Origin: Bacillus sp. JCM 19041
Lineage (GTDB): Bacteria; Bacillota; Bacilli; Bacillales; Bacillaceae_D
Reading direction: 5' to 3'
DNA: 45,369 bases
Assembly (NCBI GenBank): GCA_001310375.1
Contig: BAXC01000027.1
Coordinates: 1 to 45,369, forward strand
Shown: piece after piece, positions 1 to 7,743 of the stretch
Numbering within the stretch: the first letter of the stretch is position 1
Layout: the number at the start of each line of letters is the position of its first letter
Position numbers and translations under genes: made by a program
The notes under the pieces: generated by a model
Seen by the model: only the letters and a program-made list of their open reading frames with translations
What the model was told of the DNA's origin: nothing
Database searches by the model: none

Positions 1-35
1 AGCATTAAGAGAAAAGAGAGAAAGGTCGATAAAGA

Positions 36-485
36 ATGATTTTAAAAGCGACGATACAAGAAGACGCAATAGCAAAAGAAATTCTCAAACTCCAGAAACG
101 GGCATATAAAGTAGAAGCAGAATTAATTGGGTTTAATGGTATTCCTCCCTTACATGAAACGTTGGAGCAACTGCAGCAGTCAAATGAGGTGTTTTTTGTT
201 TATATGGAGGGGGAAGTTATTTCCGGGGCAATTGCGATTGAGTATAATCATACATGCATTCATATAAGTCGAGTAATGGTTGATCCATCCTCTTTTCGAA
301 AAGGTATTGCAAGGACACTATTAACTCATGTAGAAGAGCAAACGGAAGAAGGGGTCCCGCTTTTGGTTTCGACGGGCTCGCGTAATTTTCCAGCAATTCG
401 CTTGTATACATCAATGGGATATGAACGGATTGGAACGAAAGATATAGAGGAAGGACTCTCGCTTGTTTTATTGAGAAAACAGTAA
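36..485 (+). CDS. GNAT family N-acetyltransferase
   Basis: A complete 149-residue protein with the GNAT fold. It would transfer an acetyl group from acetyl-CoA to an amine on a small molecule or protein in the cytoplasm; the substrate cannot be read from sequence. The acetyl-CoA pyrophosphate-binding signature (R/Q-x-x-G-x-A/G) is RKGIAR at residues 88-93, after the beta-4 strand (about 78-83). A conserved-looking C-terminal part, with N at about 117 followed by AIRLYTSMGYE, is typical of motif B. The length is normal for a single-domain GNAT. The start is preceded only by a weak ribosome site (gaaaggtcgat). It stands alone, followed by an inverted repeat and a small gene on the same strand. 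The family call is secure, the role unknown. Confidence 0.85.
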   Translation: MILKATIQEDAIAKEILKLQKRAYKVEAELIGFNGIPPLHETLEQLQQSNEVFFVYMEGEVISGAIAIEYNHTCIHISRVMVDPSSFRKGIARTLLTHVEEQTEEGVPLLVSTGSRNFPAIRLYTSMGYERIGTKDIEEGLSLVLLRKQ

Positions 486-495
486 GAAGTTTGAT

Positions 496-515
496 TTACC
501 CTTAGTCAAGGGTAA
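496..515. promoter_or_regulatory. Perfect 8-bp inverted repeat, possible MerR-type operator
   Basis: TTACCCTT and AAGGGTAA flank a 4-bp centre (AGTC). A possible -35 (TTGATT, 491-496) lies directly before it and an A/T-rich stretch after it, so the repeat would sit in the spacer of a promoter, as MerR-family operators do. It precedes the AGGAGG site of the small gene at 555. It has no T-tract, so a terminator for the upstream gene is less likely. Assignment to MerR is inference from geometry only. Confidence 0.4.
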
Positions 516-554
516 GGATAGAAAGGGAGAAAAGCAGAAAAGGAGGCGTTTGCG

Positions 555-709
555 ATGTTGCATCAAGAGGAAGTGTTTCTAATAGAACGAGAATTAGATC
601 GACTGAACGAGCTAAAACAACAAGTTGCGAATCCAACTGCCCTTATTTGAGAGAAGTTGTTAAACAAATTACGTTAATGGAAGATGTTTTAGGGCGAAGA
701 ACTCATTGA
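555..709 (+). CDS. Small hypothetical protein (about 51 aa), frame broken once
   Basis: A strong AGGAGG (541-546) lies eight bases before ATG 555. The first frame runs 31 codons to a TGA at 648. One missing base near 647 joins it to a second frame, so that PTALI is followed by LREVVKQITLMEDVLGRR and a stop at 707-709, giving about 51 charged, probably helical residues. I do not recognise the family. It lies between the GNAT gene and the beta-lactamase-like gene on the same strand, just after the inverted repeat at 496-515. The good ribosome site and the coherent repaired frame support a real gene; without repair it would be a 31-residue peptide. Confidence 0.5.
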
Positions 710-857
710 TTATTCTGTACAATAGATAAGCTGTGGTTGTTAATCTACTTATATAAGGGGGCACATTCCGATGTATAGACAGACATGAACTAGTGAATCT
801 AGGTGATTATCTCTGTATAAAATGGTGATAAAAGAGAATCATTTAGGAGGACTAACA

Positions 858-1863
858 ATGAAAAACAAAAATGATATGGCAGTGATGGCACAAAAAATCG
901 ACTTCTCAGGGACGGTTTGCGTACAAGTAAAAAGTGAATCAATAACAGAAAGCTATGGCTATGCCAATCGTACAGATGAAAGAAAAAATGAAGCAAATAC
1001 ACGTTTTGGCATTGCTCGGGTGCTAAGTTTTTTACATCAATTGCTATTTGTCAGCTTGTAGAGCAAAAGAAACTGACATTTCACGCGAAGATAACTGAAT
1101 GTTTGGATATAGATTTCCCTTTCTTTGATAATGAGATTACGATTCATCATTTATTAACCCACACATCGGGAATACCTGATTACTTCGATGAATCTGTAAT
1201 GGATGATTTTGAGGAATTGTGGGTCAAAGTGCCGATGTATCACATTCGAAAGCTTCAAGACTTTCTGCCATTGTTCCAACATGAGCAGATGAAAGAATTG
1301 CCTGGAAGTGTATTTCGGTACAATAATTCGGGCTATATTTTACTTGGGCTCATTATCGAACAAGCAACGGACATGCGCTTCAGTGACTATGTGGAAAAAT
1401 ATATCTTAGCAGCCTCGGACATGAAGGATTCAGGCTACTTTGAGCTTGATGCTCTGCCCGCAAGAACTGCTATCGGCTATATTCAGAATGAAGATGGTAG
1501 TTGGCGTACAAATATTTTTTCTGTACCGGCTAAAGGTGGTTCAGACGGAGGAATATTCGTAACTGCACCTGAAATGGTTAAGTTATGGAATGCGCTATTA
1601 AATGGTAAGTTGCTTAGCAAGGAGATGCAGAATCAGTTGTTGACTCATCGTATAAAAGTCGAAGAAGATATTTATTACGGCTATAGTGGTACATGGAGGT
1701 AAAAGATGAACTTGTTCGTAAATTTATCCTGATGGGTTATGACCCAGGCGTAAATTTTCGTATGACTTATCAACCTGATGGAGAACTGATGATTGCAGTT
1801 TGTTCGAATAAGTCGGATGGGGCATATGAGATGCTAAAAGCAGCTGAAAAAGCCGTTATTTAA
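858..1863 (+). CDS. Serine beta-lactamase/penicillin-binding-like hydrolase, two frame breaks
   Basis: A class C beta-lactamase-family (Pfam Beta-lactamase) protein, a serine hydrolase active on beta-lactams, D-Ala peptides or esters. Its parts lie in three frames: 858 to about 1016, about 1017 to 1700, and about 1700 to 1863. Restoring one base at each junction gives about 335 residues, a normal length. The first break falls in the active-site motif: with one T restored the frame reads ASGAKFFTSIAICQLVEQ, holding the SxxK nucleophile motif (SGAK). Further on, HHLLTHTSGIPDY and the YxN motif (YNNSG) are intact. The second break, near 1700, joins GTWR to KDELVRKFILMGYDPG. There is no signal peptide, so it is probably cytoplasmic. 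ATG 858 was chosen for the AGGAGG at 845-850. A dispersed repeat follows. Confidence 0.8.
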
Positions 1864-1902
1864 AAAGATCATCCCTGATCCTCAGATCTTTGTGGTCATT
1901 CC

Positions 1903-2043
1903 TGTGGGACTAATCATCCGTCGCCCACGGAAAGACAAGTGTATGCCGGGAGCGAGGACAAAGCGGGAAAAATAGTATATATTCACTCATCAGTAAAAAA
2001 GCTTGCCGACTGTCTCGATTCATCGAGACTTTGTCGACAAGCT
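1903..2043 (+). repeat. Dispersed intergenic repeat, copy A
   Basis: About 140 bp matching two other places in this window: 23108-23346 (same strand) and 32560-32735 (reverse). The shared core includes CATCCGTCGCCC, CGGAAAG, AAGTGTATGCCGGGAGCG, then CATCAGTAAA. The 3' end forms a long hairpin: AGCTTG...CAAGCT outside and GTCTCGA (2012-2018) pairing with TCGAGAC (2023-2029) inside. This copy lacks the 5' part seen in copy B. It fills the gap between the beta-lactamase-like gene and the TetR promoter. Confidence 0.8.
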
Positions 2044-2079
2044 GAGGTCAGGCTATTACGCCCTGATCCTTCTTTTATG

Positions 2080-2108
2080 TTGACATTCTGAGTAAATGAC
2101 CGTATAGT
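2080..2108 (+). promoter_or_regulatory. Sigma-A type promoter of the TetR gene
   Basis: TTGACA at 2080-2085 and TATAGT at 2103-2108 are separated by exactly 17 bp, close to the vegetative consensus. Transcription would start near 2115, inside the operator at 2114-2128, which is a simple arrangement for self-repression. Confidence 0.8.
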
Positions 2109-2113
2109 AGTTA

Positions 2114-2128
2114 TTAACCAATGGTCAA
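2114..2128. promoter_or_regulatory. TetR operator O1 (autoregulation)
   Basis: TTAACCAATGGTCAA is a 7-1-7 palindrome with one mismatch. It differs from the perfect site at 2755-2769 (TTGACCACTGGTCAA) at one arm base and at the centre. It overlaps the predicted transcription start of the TetR gene. Confidence 0.75.
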
Positions 2129-2143
2129 TAAAAGAGGTGCAAC

Positions 2144-2718
2144 ATGTCTCCACGTAAATCATCACAAGAACTAACAAAAGAAATGATTGTAAAAGAGGCA
2201 GATGAACAGTTTAAACAAAAAGGTTTTCAACATGTATCGATGCGAGGAATCGCCAAACAATTAGGATGCAGTCACGGTGCCCTCTACTATCATTTAAGAA
2301 CAAAGCAGAGCTTTTTAATGAAGTGGTTGCTCAGTATTTTGAGCAATTGAATCAACAAATTGACAAGACAGTCCAATTGGAAGCAACAAATGAAACAAAA
2401 CTATTAACGTTGTTTCTTGCATTTATCCAGTTTGGTTTAGACAACCAAAGCCAGTATGAATTTATGTTTTTGTTTAAAAATGAAGAAGTGGATGCGTTAT
2501 CGAAGCCTGCTGCGTTCGAGAGTTATGAAAAATTTGCTCAAAGTGTCCATTCTATAGCGACCAAGAATGTCAGCATTAGTGATATTTATGCAGGTTTTCT
2601 TTCGCTTCATGGGTTTATTTCCTATTATTTAGGCAGAACCGACTCCTATGTGCAAGTAGAAGAAGTTGCACAACGTCACGCCGTTTTTGTACAGCAAGCA
2701 TTCGTGAAAGAGAAGTAA
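2144..2718 (+). CDS. TetR/AcrR family transcriptional regulator, one frame break
   Basis: A repressor of about 191 residues after repair. The N-terminal helix-turn-helix (about residues 10-60) reads KEMIVKEADEQFKQKGF, VSMRGIAKQLGCSHGALYYH, the classic TetR pattern. A missing T near 2295 (TTTT read as TTT) breaks the frame straight after YYH; repair gives YYHFKNKAELFNEVV, the conserved end of the DNA-binding domain. The rest is an all-helical ligand and dimer domain resembling TetR_C-type domains. Two near-identical palindromes, one at its own promoter and one just before the next gene, indicate that it represses both itself and the NAD(P)-binding protein at 2784. The ligand is unknown. A hairpin terminator follows the stop, so the two genes are probably separate transcripts. 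Confidence 0.88.
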
Positions 2719-2746
2719 AGCCAATAAAGAACTGGCTTTTCTTTTT
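2717..2746 (+). terminator. Rho-independent terminator after the TetR gene
   Basis: AAAGCCA (2717-2723) pairs with TGGCTTT (2733-2739) around a 9-base loop, followed by CTTTTT. It starts inside the stop codon. Confidence 0.7.
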
Positions 2747-2754
2747 AACTATAT

Positions 2755-2769
2755 TTGACCACTGGTCAA
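2755..2769. promoter_or_regulatory. TetR operator O2 (target gene)
   Basis: TTGACCACTGGTCAA is a perfect 7-1-7 palindrome 14 bases before ATG 2784. It matches the operator at the TetR promoter. The position suggests repression of the following gene by blocking transcription start or elongation. Confidence 0.8.
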
Positions 2770-2783
2770 TGGGGGAATTTTAA

Positions 2784-3719
2784 ATGAAACAAGCATTTGT
2801 TGCTGGAGCATCTGGAGGAATTGGTTTTGCACTCGTTCAAGAGTTAGTAAAAAGAGGTGTCCATGTCACTGCGTTTGCCCGAGGAGAAGAGAAGTTACGT
2901 CATTTATACAAAGAAATGGAAAACGTGACGATCAAGGTAGGTGACGTATTAAATCAAGAAGAGATAAACGAGGCGGTAGTAGGAGCAGATACTCTTTTTC
3001 ACGCAATTGGTTTTCCATATGAGCAATGGGACAATACACATATGCAATGCATTGAAAAGATGATCGAAGCCGCAAAACTAAATGAAGCAAGGATTGTGCT
3101 TGCTGATAATATTTATGCATATGGAAAACAAGGAGTTAGGCAAGTAGATGAATTAGCGGAAAAAACACCTCATACAAAAAAAGGGAAGTTACGATTGGAA
3201 ATGGAAAAAACATTGCTCTTAAGTTCAGTACCAACATTGATTGCCCACTTGCCTGATTTATACGGTCCAAATGCAGAAAATACATTGTTGCATGAAACGT
3301 TAAATGGAGCAATGCATAAGAAAAAAGCGAATTATATTGGCTGTCCAAAGAAACGGCGCGAATTCCTATATACACGTGATGCAGCGGAAGCGATTGTTCG
3401 TCTTGCAGAAGACCACACATGTTTTAATCAAAACTGGAATATTGCTTCGAAGCCAATTAGTGGTCATGAGTTGCTGCAGTTAATCTCGAAGCATACAAAT
3501 CATAGCAAAGGGTATCGAATTGTGAAAAGAAATATGATTCGGACACTAGGGTTATTTTCACCTTTTATGAGAGAGATGGTCGAGATGATGTATTTGACTG
3601 AACAGCCTGTTCTTTTAGATGGCACAAAAGCAGCAATCAAACTGGGGAATCTCCCTTATACTCCAGTGGAAGAAGGAATTGCAGAAACGGTTGTATGGAT
3701 GAAGAGCAGAGCCATTTAA
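2784..3719 (+). CDS. NAD(P)-binding extended SDR / NAD-dependent epimerase-like protein
   Basis: A complete 311-residue protein with an N-terminal Rossmann motif (AGASGGIG, residues 8-15), as in extended and atypical SDR/NmrA-like proteins. VGDVLN (about 52-57) and AIGFPYE follow; the usual YxxxK is replaced by a degenerate region (NIYAYGKQG), so catalysis is uncertain. A later segment, PDLYGPNAENTLL, is typical of epimerase-like substrate domains. It is cytoplasmic with no signal peptide. Operator O2 just before the start marks it as a target of the neighbouring TetR repressor, which suggests a role in detoxification or modification of the inducer. It is convergent with the hypothetical gene at 3731; a short CGGTT/AACCG hairpin (3721-3739) lies between them. 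Confidence 0.8.
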   Translation: MKQAFVAGASGGIGFALVQELVKRGVHVTAFARGEEKLRHLYKEMENVTIKVGDVLNQEEINEAVVGADTLFHAIGFPYEQWDNTHMQCIEKMIEAAKLNEARIVLADNIYAYGKQGVRQVDELAEKTPHTKKGKLRLEMEKTLLLSSVPTLIAHLPDLYGPNAENTLLHETLNGAMHKKKANYIGCPKKRREFLYTRDAAEAIVRLAEDHTCFNQNWNIASKPISGHELLQLISKHTNHSKGYRIVKRNMIRTLGLFSPFMREMVEMMYLTEQPVLLDGTKAAIKLGNLPYTPVEEGIAETVVWMKSRAI

Positions 3720-3730
3720 TCGGTTATAGA

Positions 3731-4339
3731 TTAAAACCGCTCCCCATCGCCTTCATAAAACACGGCTGTTAATATTGAGCCAATTGCTTGTAGAATCGTG
3801 CCGATTTCAAAAAACGTTTCACCTTCACCACCTCGGAGCTCAATAAAACCACCAAAAGCTTCAAAGAAGTTCCCAAATAATTGTAAAAGCCCACCATAGA
3901 GTGAAATCGTTTCAAATCTTGATGGATCATCAAGTGGTTCACTGCCGAATATGGCATACGATGTGCCTAGCGCTTCGATTAAGGCTGCTTTAATATTTAA
4001 CGTAATTTCTTCGTCATCTGGAATGTCAGCAATATCTGCATAAAGAGCTGTTATATTTCCAAACGTTTGTATATAGGTTCCCGTTCTATCAGGGCTAGCT
4101 TCAGCAATGCCATCCGCTATGATTGCGTTACCTGCTGCTTCTAGTGCATTGCCGTAAATGCTGTAATCCGATCTAGTGGCTTCAACAATGGTTGTTCTCT
4201 GTGTAGTAGCGATCGCAGCAAAGATGGTACCTACGGCTACGACCCATTGCCCAAAGATAATCTTTGCATGGTTATCGTTTGTTGGAGAATTGCCGTTTTC
4301 TACAGCGTCATCAACGGCGGACCCATTTTGTTGTGGCAT
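3731..4339 (-). CDS. Hypothetical repetitive protein rich in Gly/Ala/Ile
   Basis: A complete 202-residue acidic protein starting at ATG 4339 with AAGGAGAG about ten bases upstream. I do not recognise a known catalytic domain. After a polar N-terminus (MPQQNGSAVDDAVENGN) the chain is built of degenerate repeats of about 30-40 residues, each with a small-residue helix such as YGNALEAAGNAI, IEALGTSYAIFG, LLQLFGNFFEAFGGFIEL and IGTILQAIGSILTA. This looks like an amphipathic, membrane-associated or self-associating helical bundle. Bacilli have similar proteins of unknown function (a DUF6944-type family is possible, from memory). It is transcribed alone towards the TetR-controlled gene. Confidence 0.6.
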   Translation of the reverse strand: MPQQNGSAVDDAVENGNSPTNDNHAKIIFGQWVVAVGTIFAAIATTQRTTIVEATRSDYSIYGNALEAAGNAIIADGIAEASPDRTGTYIQTFGNITALYADIADIPDDEEITLNIKAALIEALGTSYAIFGSEPLDDPSRFETISLYGGLLQLFGNFFEAFGGFIELRGGEGETFFEIGTILQAIGSILTAVFYEGDGERF

Positions 4340-4405
4340 ATCATTCTCTCCTTACTTGCTGGCTCATACGGTATGATATGCGGAAGAGGAATTTATGATC
4401 ACGAT

Positions 4406-4439
4406 AAAAAACCAGCTTTTCTAATAGAGCTGGTTTTTT
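4406..4439 (-). terminator. Rho-independent terminator (perfect 12-bp stem)
   Basis: AAAAAACCAGCT (4406-4417) pairs fully with AGCTGGTTTTTT (4428-4439). A/T tracts on both sides mean it could work in either direction. It lies 14 bases past the stop of the DCC-family gene on the minus strand. Confidence 0.85.
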
Positions 4440-4452
4440 ACCATAAAAACAC

Positions 4453-4833
4453 TTATTCAAAGCCCATTGCTTCTTCATAGGAAAGCCTGCCAAACCAATC
4501 ATGTCGGCGACTGGATATGAATTGGTAGGTCGGTTCTCCAATCCACTCAACAAACTGAGGTTTCATTAGCCATGCAAGCCAAAAAAATGCTGGTAAGACA
4601 GATAGGATTTTCCTGATTGATTGGAAACCAATTAACACTTCTTCTTCTTTTGTTAGAACATAAATCTCGTCATACATATTAACGATTTTACTTGCTTTCT
4701 CTCGCGTCTTCTCACTGACGTATTGAACAGGAAACCAGCTAAGTTCATTACGCCAATCAAAAGCAGTAACGACTGTTTTTACGGTCCGACATAAAGGGCA
4801 CTGGGCATCGTAAAAGACTATGTGGGTGTCCAC
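4453..4833 (-). CDS. DCC-family thiol-disulfide oxidoreductase-like protein (DUF393)
   Basis: A protein of about 126 residues with the family signature DxxCPxC near the N-terminus (IVFYDAQCPLCRTV), followed by a conserved-looking core (LSWFPVQY, the D-E-I-Y-V-L strand, GFQSIRKIL, LPAFFWLAW). The two cysteines suggest a thioredoxin-like redox centre; the substrate is unknown. The reading frame continues upstream to an ATG at 4857, but a GAGGTG site lies six to eight bases before a GTG at 4833, giving a start (VDTHIVFYD) that fits the family better. The gene is 52 bases after Gfo/Idh gene 1 on the same strand and could be cotranscribed with it. It ends before a strong terminator. Confidence 0.8.
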   Translation of the reverse strand: MDTHIVFYDAQCPLCRTVKTVVTAFDWRNELSWFPVQYVSEKTREKASKIVNMYDEIYVLTKEEEVLIGFQSIRKILSVLPAFFWLAWLMKPQFVEWIGEPTYQFISSRRHDWFGRLSYEEAMGFE

Positions 4834-4885
4834 TATTATCACCTCTGTTTTCATCATCCCCTAAATGATAGAGAGGCAAACATGA

Positions 4886-5875
4886 TTAGAGCGACACTCG
4901 TTTACCTTCATCCGCTGATATGCGCGCGGCTTCGTTAATGCGCGTAAGTTCGAGCATATCTGTCTTAGTAATTCGTGGTTGCGTGCCAGTTGTAATTTCT
5001 TCTACCCATTGTTCCATTGCGCTTGGCTTTTGCGCTGGCAAGTCTGGGTTGTGCCACCCGTCCTCTTCTAACTTCGACGAGCGAATGCGAACGGTCCGGT
5101 CTTCAACGAGAAGGCTCCCTTTTGTGCCGTGAAGTTCTAGTATGAAGGGGCTGGCTTCTCCGACAAATCCTGCTTCAATAACGCCGCTTGCCCCAGATGC
5201 GTAGCGTATGACTACGGTTGTATGATCATCTACTTCACGGTTTGTGATCGTGGTCATTTCACAAAAAAGCGATTCTGCTTTTCCTGCAAGGCGATTAGTT
5301 AAGTAGATGGGATGGGCTCCAAGATCAATCAGAGCACCACCTCCACATTGTTCCATGTGATAGAAGTGAGGTGGAAGCCAGCCCTCGGGATGTTTCTCCG
5401 TCGACAATGCACCACCATGTTCTAATCTGCAACGGATTGACGTTAAGTCACCAAGAAGTCCAGTATCAAGTGCTTCTTGCGCGTATACATAAGATGGATC
5501 GTTTAAGCGTGGCAATGATAGCATAAGCGACACACCGTTTCGTTCTGTCGCTTCAAAGATCGTTTGGCAATCCCTCTCTGTAAGCGCTAATACTTTTTCG
5601 GAAAAAATATGTTTTTTGGCTGCTGCACAAGCGAGAATGACGTCTGTGTGCATAGATGTCGGCGTGTCAATTATGACGGCGTCTATATCTACGCGACCAA
5701 GGAGTGTTTCTAAATTTGTTTCAAAATCAACATTTAATTCACTTGCCCATTTCTGACCACGTTCTGCTTCTTCATCCCAAACGGCAGCAATTTCTATGTT
5801 TGGATGTTCACCTGCTTCGCGAGCATAATCATTGGCATGAACATGCCAGCGGCTAAGCAATGCAACTCGAATCAT
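4886..5875 (-). CDS. Gfo/Idh/MocA family oxidoreductase 1
   Basis: A complete 329-residue protein of the NAD(P)-dependent sugar dehydrogenase family, with an N-terminal Rossmann domain (1-120) and a C-terminal alpha/beta substrate domain. Family marks are AVIIDTPTSMHTD, SEKVLALT at the catalytic-lysine position (EKV instead of the usual EKP) and GGGALIDLGAHPIYL with the catalytic-type His. The usual GxGxxG dinucleotide loop is missing: the first strand ends LLSRWHVHANDY. This could mean unusual cofactor binding or a tightly bound cofactor. The start has AGGAGGA directly upstream. Its own promoter is at 5906-5934, overlapping the end of the AraC gene, so it may be expressed both alone and with that gene. 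Substrate unknown; the locus suggests a sugar or glycoside. Confidence 0.85.
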   Translation of the reverse strand: MIRVALLSRWHVHANDYAREAGEHPNIEIAAVWDEEAERGQKWASELNVDFETNLETLLGRVDIDAVIIDTPTSMHTDVILACAAAKKHIFSEKVLALTERDCQTIFEATERNGVSLMLSLPRLNDPSYVYAQEALDTGLLGDLTSIRCRLEHGGALSTEKHPEGWLPPHFYHMEQCGGGALIDLGAHPIYLTNRLAGKAESLFCEMTTITNREVDDHTTVVIRYASGASGVIEAGFVGEASPFILELHGTKGSLLVEDRTVRIRSSKLEEDGWHNPDLPAQKPSAMEQWVEEITTGTQPRITKTDMLELTRINEAARISADEGKRVSL

Positions 5876-5905
5876 CGAATTCCTCCTCTATCAGTATTAC
5901 CGTTC

Positions 5906-5934
5906 ATACTAGAGAGCGTGAATCTTTCTGTCAA
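5906..5934 (-). promoter_or_regulatory. Promoter of Gfo/Idh gene 1
   Basis: On the minus strand TTGACA (5934-5929) and TAGTAT (5911-5906) are 17 bp apart. The -35 lies over the last codons of the upstream AraC gene. The GAGGAGGA ribosome site and ATG 5875 follow. Confidence 0.6.
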
Positions 5935-6860
5935 GACAAAAAAGTCTGATTTTCACTTAAGCCTGTTCGCTGTAATTGCTTTTTAAAGCGTAGAGGGGAG
6001 ATGTGTTTCGCTTGTTTGAATTGCTGAATGAAATAGCTTGTGCTGGAATAACCAACAGAAATAGCTACATCAGTAATGGTCGCATTTGTGGTAGTCAATA
6101 ATTTCTCTGCTTCAGTGATGCGGACGTAATTAAGCAATTCAGTAAATGAACGTCCGGTGATGCTTTTGATTTTTCGTGAAAAATAGCTATAGCTCAAATT
6201 GCAGGATTTTGCTGCTTCTTTTGCAGTTAGTAAAGAAGGATACTCAGTTTCAAGCAATTTAAATACGTGGCGCATAAGTTGAAAATCGGCGTCATTAATT
6301 GCATCCATGATTCCAATCGGAACGCCCGTCTCACGCCAATGACGGAGCACAGCTAGGAAAATCGTGCAAATGTGGATACGAATTGCAAAGTCAAAGCCAT
6401 AATCTTTTGCTGAAAACTCTTCCATAATTTTTTCGATTGTTATAGGAATGGTTGTACGTGACATCTCATTTTTTGTCAGCAACGTTTGTGGACTCGACTT
6501 TGCAAGTGTAAAAGGCAAAACATATCTTGATTCAAATATGGACCGTGATGTGGAATACAATACTTCAGGGTCAAGCTTAATCACGAGGTATTCGACATCA
6601 GTGCCTGCTTCTGCATAAATAGCGTGAACTTCATTCGAGTTAATAATAATTAAGTCACCAGGTTCCATTTTATGCGATTGGCCACTTACAAACACTCGAG
6701 TAGATCCAGAAAATGAATAGAGCAATTCAATGGCATCATGGAAGTGTGGTCTTGCGATACGCTTGTCTGGTAGGCTGTGCTCCATGTGACAATGAATGGG
6801 CTCCTTAATTTGATTTTCGTTTAGCAACTGTTCTTGATAAGCATCTGGTTGGGAAAACAT
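5931..6860 (-). CDS. AraC family transcriptional regulator 1
   Basis: A complete 309-residue regulator with an N-terminal cupin sensor domain (about 20-150; RPHFHDAIELLY and MEPGDLIIINSNEVHAI) and a C-terminal double helix-turn-helix (about 205-300; LTAKEAAKSCNLSYSYFSRK, then ITDVAISVGYSSTSYFIQQF). Proteins of this kind activate sugar genes when a ligand binds the cupin. It is transcribed away from isomerase gene 1, with a 113-bp shared region, so it probably controls that operon (6974-12861) and the downstream Gfo/Idh gene. The ligand is probably an oligosaccharide or its breakdown product. Confidence 0.9.
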   Translation of the reverse strand: MFSQPDAYQEQLLNENQIKEPIHCHMEHSLPDKRIARPHFHDAIELLYSFSGSTRVFVSGQSHKMEPGDLIIINSNEVHAIYAEAGTDVEYLVIKLDPEVLYSTSRSIFESRYVLPFTLAKSSPQTLLTKNEMSRTTIPITIEKIMEEFSAKDYGFDFAIRIHICTIFLAVLRHWRETGVPIGIMDAINDADFQLMRHVFKLLETEYPSLLTAKEAAKSCNLSYSYFSRKIKSITGRSFTELLNYVRITEAEKLLTTTNATITDVAISVGYSSTSYFIQQFKQAKHISPLRFKKQLQRTGLSENQTFLS

Positions 6861-6973
6861 CAGACAACTCCTTATGACAAATATTTAATATAATTGAATA
6901 GTTCTAGTATATAATCTACTTCAGTAAACATGGTACCCTTTTTTCAAAGAATATGGTTTGGAGGCAGCTATTT
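6861..6973. promoter_or_regulatory. Divergent AraC/isomerase control region with a conserved box
   Basis: A 113-bp A/T-rich region between two divergent genes. TATAAT at 6910-6915 is a good -10 for the rightward operon but has no recognisable -35 at 17 bp, as expected for an AraC-activated promoter. CATGGTACCCTTT at 6929-6941 occurs again, exactly, before manA (24519-24531); here it would fall just downstream of the transcription start. GGAGG (6960-6964) is the ribosome site for ATG 6974. Confidence 0.5.
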
Positions 6974-7724
6974 ATGACGCGTATTGGTTTGCAACTTTAT
7001 TCTGTGAAAGAGCGGTGTGCATCTGATTTTTTTGGCACACTTGATGAAGTAGCAAGATCTGGCTACGATGGTGTGGAATTTGCGGGCTATTATGAAACAA
7101 GTAGTACTGATTTGAAACAAAGGTTGGATGACAATGGTTTAAAAGCTGCTGGAAGCCACATTCCAATTGATCATCTGGAGCGTTCTCTTGATCAGGTTAT
7201 TGACTATTCTTATAAAATTGAAAGCCCTTACATCATATGTCCTGGGCTACCTGAACACTATCGAGATAGCGAAGATGCGTACAAGCGAACAGGAGAGTTG
7301 TTTACGAAAATTGGTGAGAAGACAAATGAAGCTAATATTGCTTTTGGTTATCATAATCATGATATTGAGCTTAAAACATTTGATGGCAAGTATGGGCTGG
7401 ATTTATTATTTACTCACTCTGATTCTCGTTTTGTGTTTATGGAACTTGATACGTTCTGGCTCGAAGCAACTGGATTAAAGTCGGTTGATTGGATTCATCG
7501 GTACAAGGAACGATTAAAAATTCTTCATATGAAAGATATGAACAATCTTGAAGAGCTTCGTAACGTCGAAAGTTGGTTCTGGTGTAATGGACTTTCATGC
7601 AATTCATGCAGCAGCACAGCAGTATGGTGTGGAATGGTATACGGTTGAACAAGAACAATTTGATAAAAATGAATTTGAATCAATTAAAGAAAGCTCAGCA
7701 TTCTTACGCTCATTATTGAAATAA
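6974..7724 (+). CDS. Sugar phosphate isomerase/epimerase-like TIM barrel 1, one frame break
   Basis: An AP-endonuclease-2/xylose isomerase-like TIM-barrel protein, about 249 residues after repair. Recognisable parts are IGLQLYSVKE (strand 1), GYDGVEFAGYY, GSHIPI, FGYHNHDIEL, the metal-ligand strand FMELDTFW and ILHMKDM. The family binds a divalent metal and moves protons next to a carbonyl, giving isomerisation, epimerisation or elimination on sugars and cyclitols. ATG 6974 was chosen for the GGAGG nine bases upstream. The frame breaks near 7570 in an AAA run; removing one A gives VEVGSGVMDFHAIHAA and a normal C-terminus ending at 7724. Gfo/Idh gene 2 follows after 19 bases. This is the only break in the window that looks like an insertion. 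It is 30-40% similar by eye to the protein at 12083. Confidence 0.82.
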
Positions 7725-7743
7725 AAAAGGAGAGTGGATTTAG

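Noticed and set aside
4176-4480. Rightward open frames opposite the repetitive protein
   Set aside because: They are antisense shadows without ribosome sites; one crosses a terminator.
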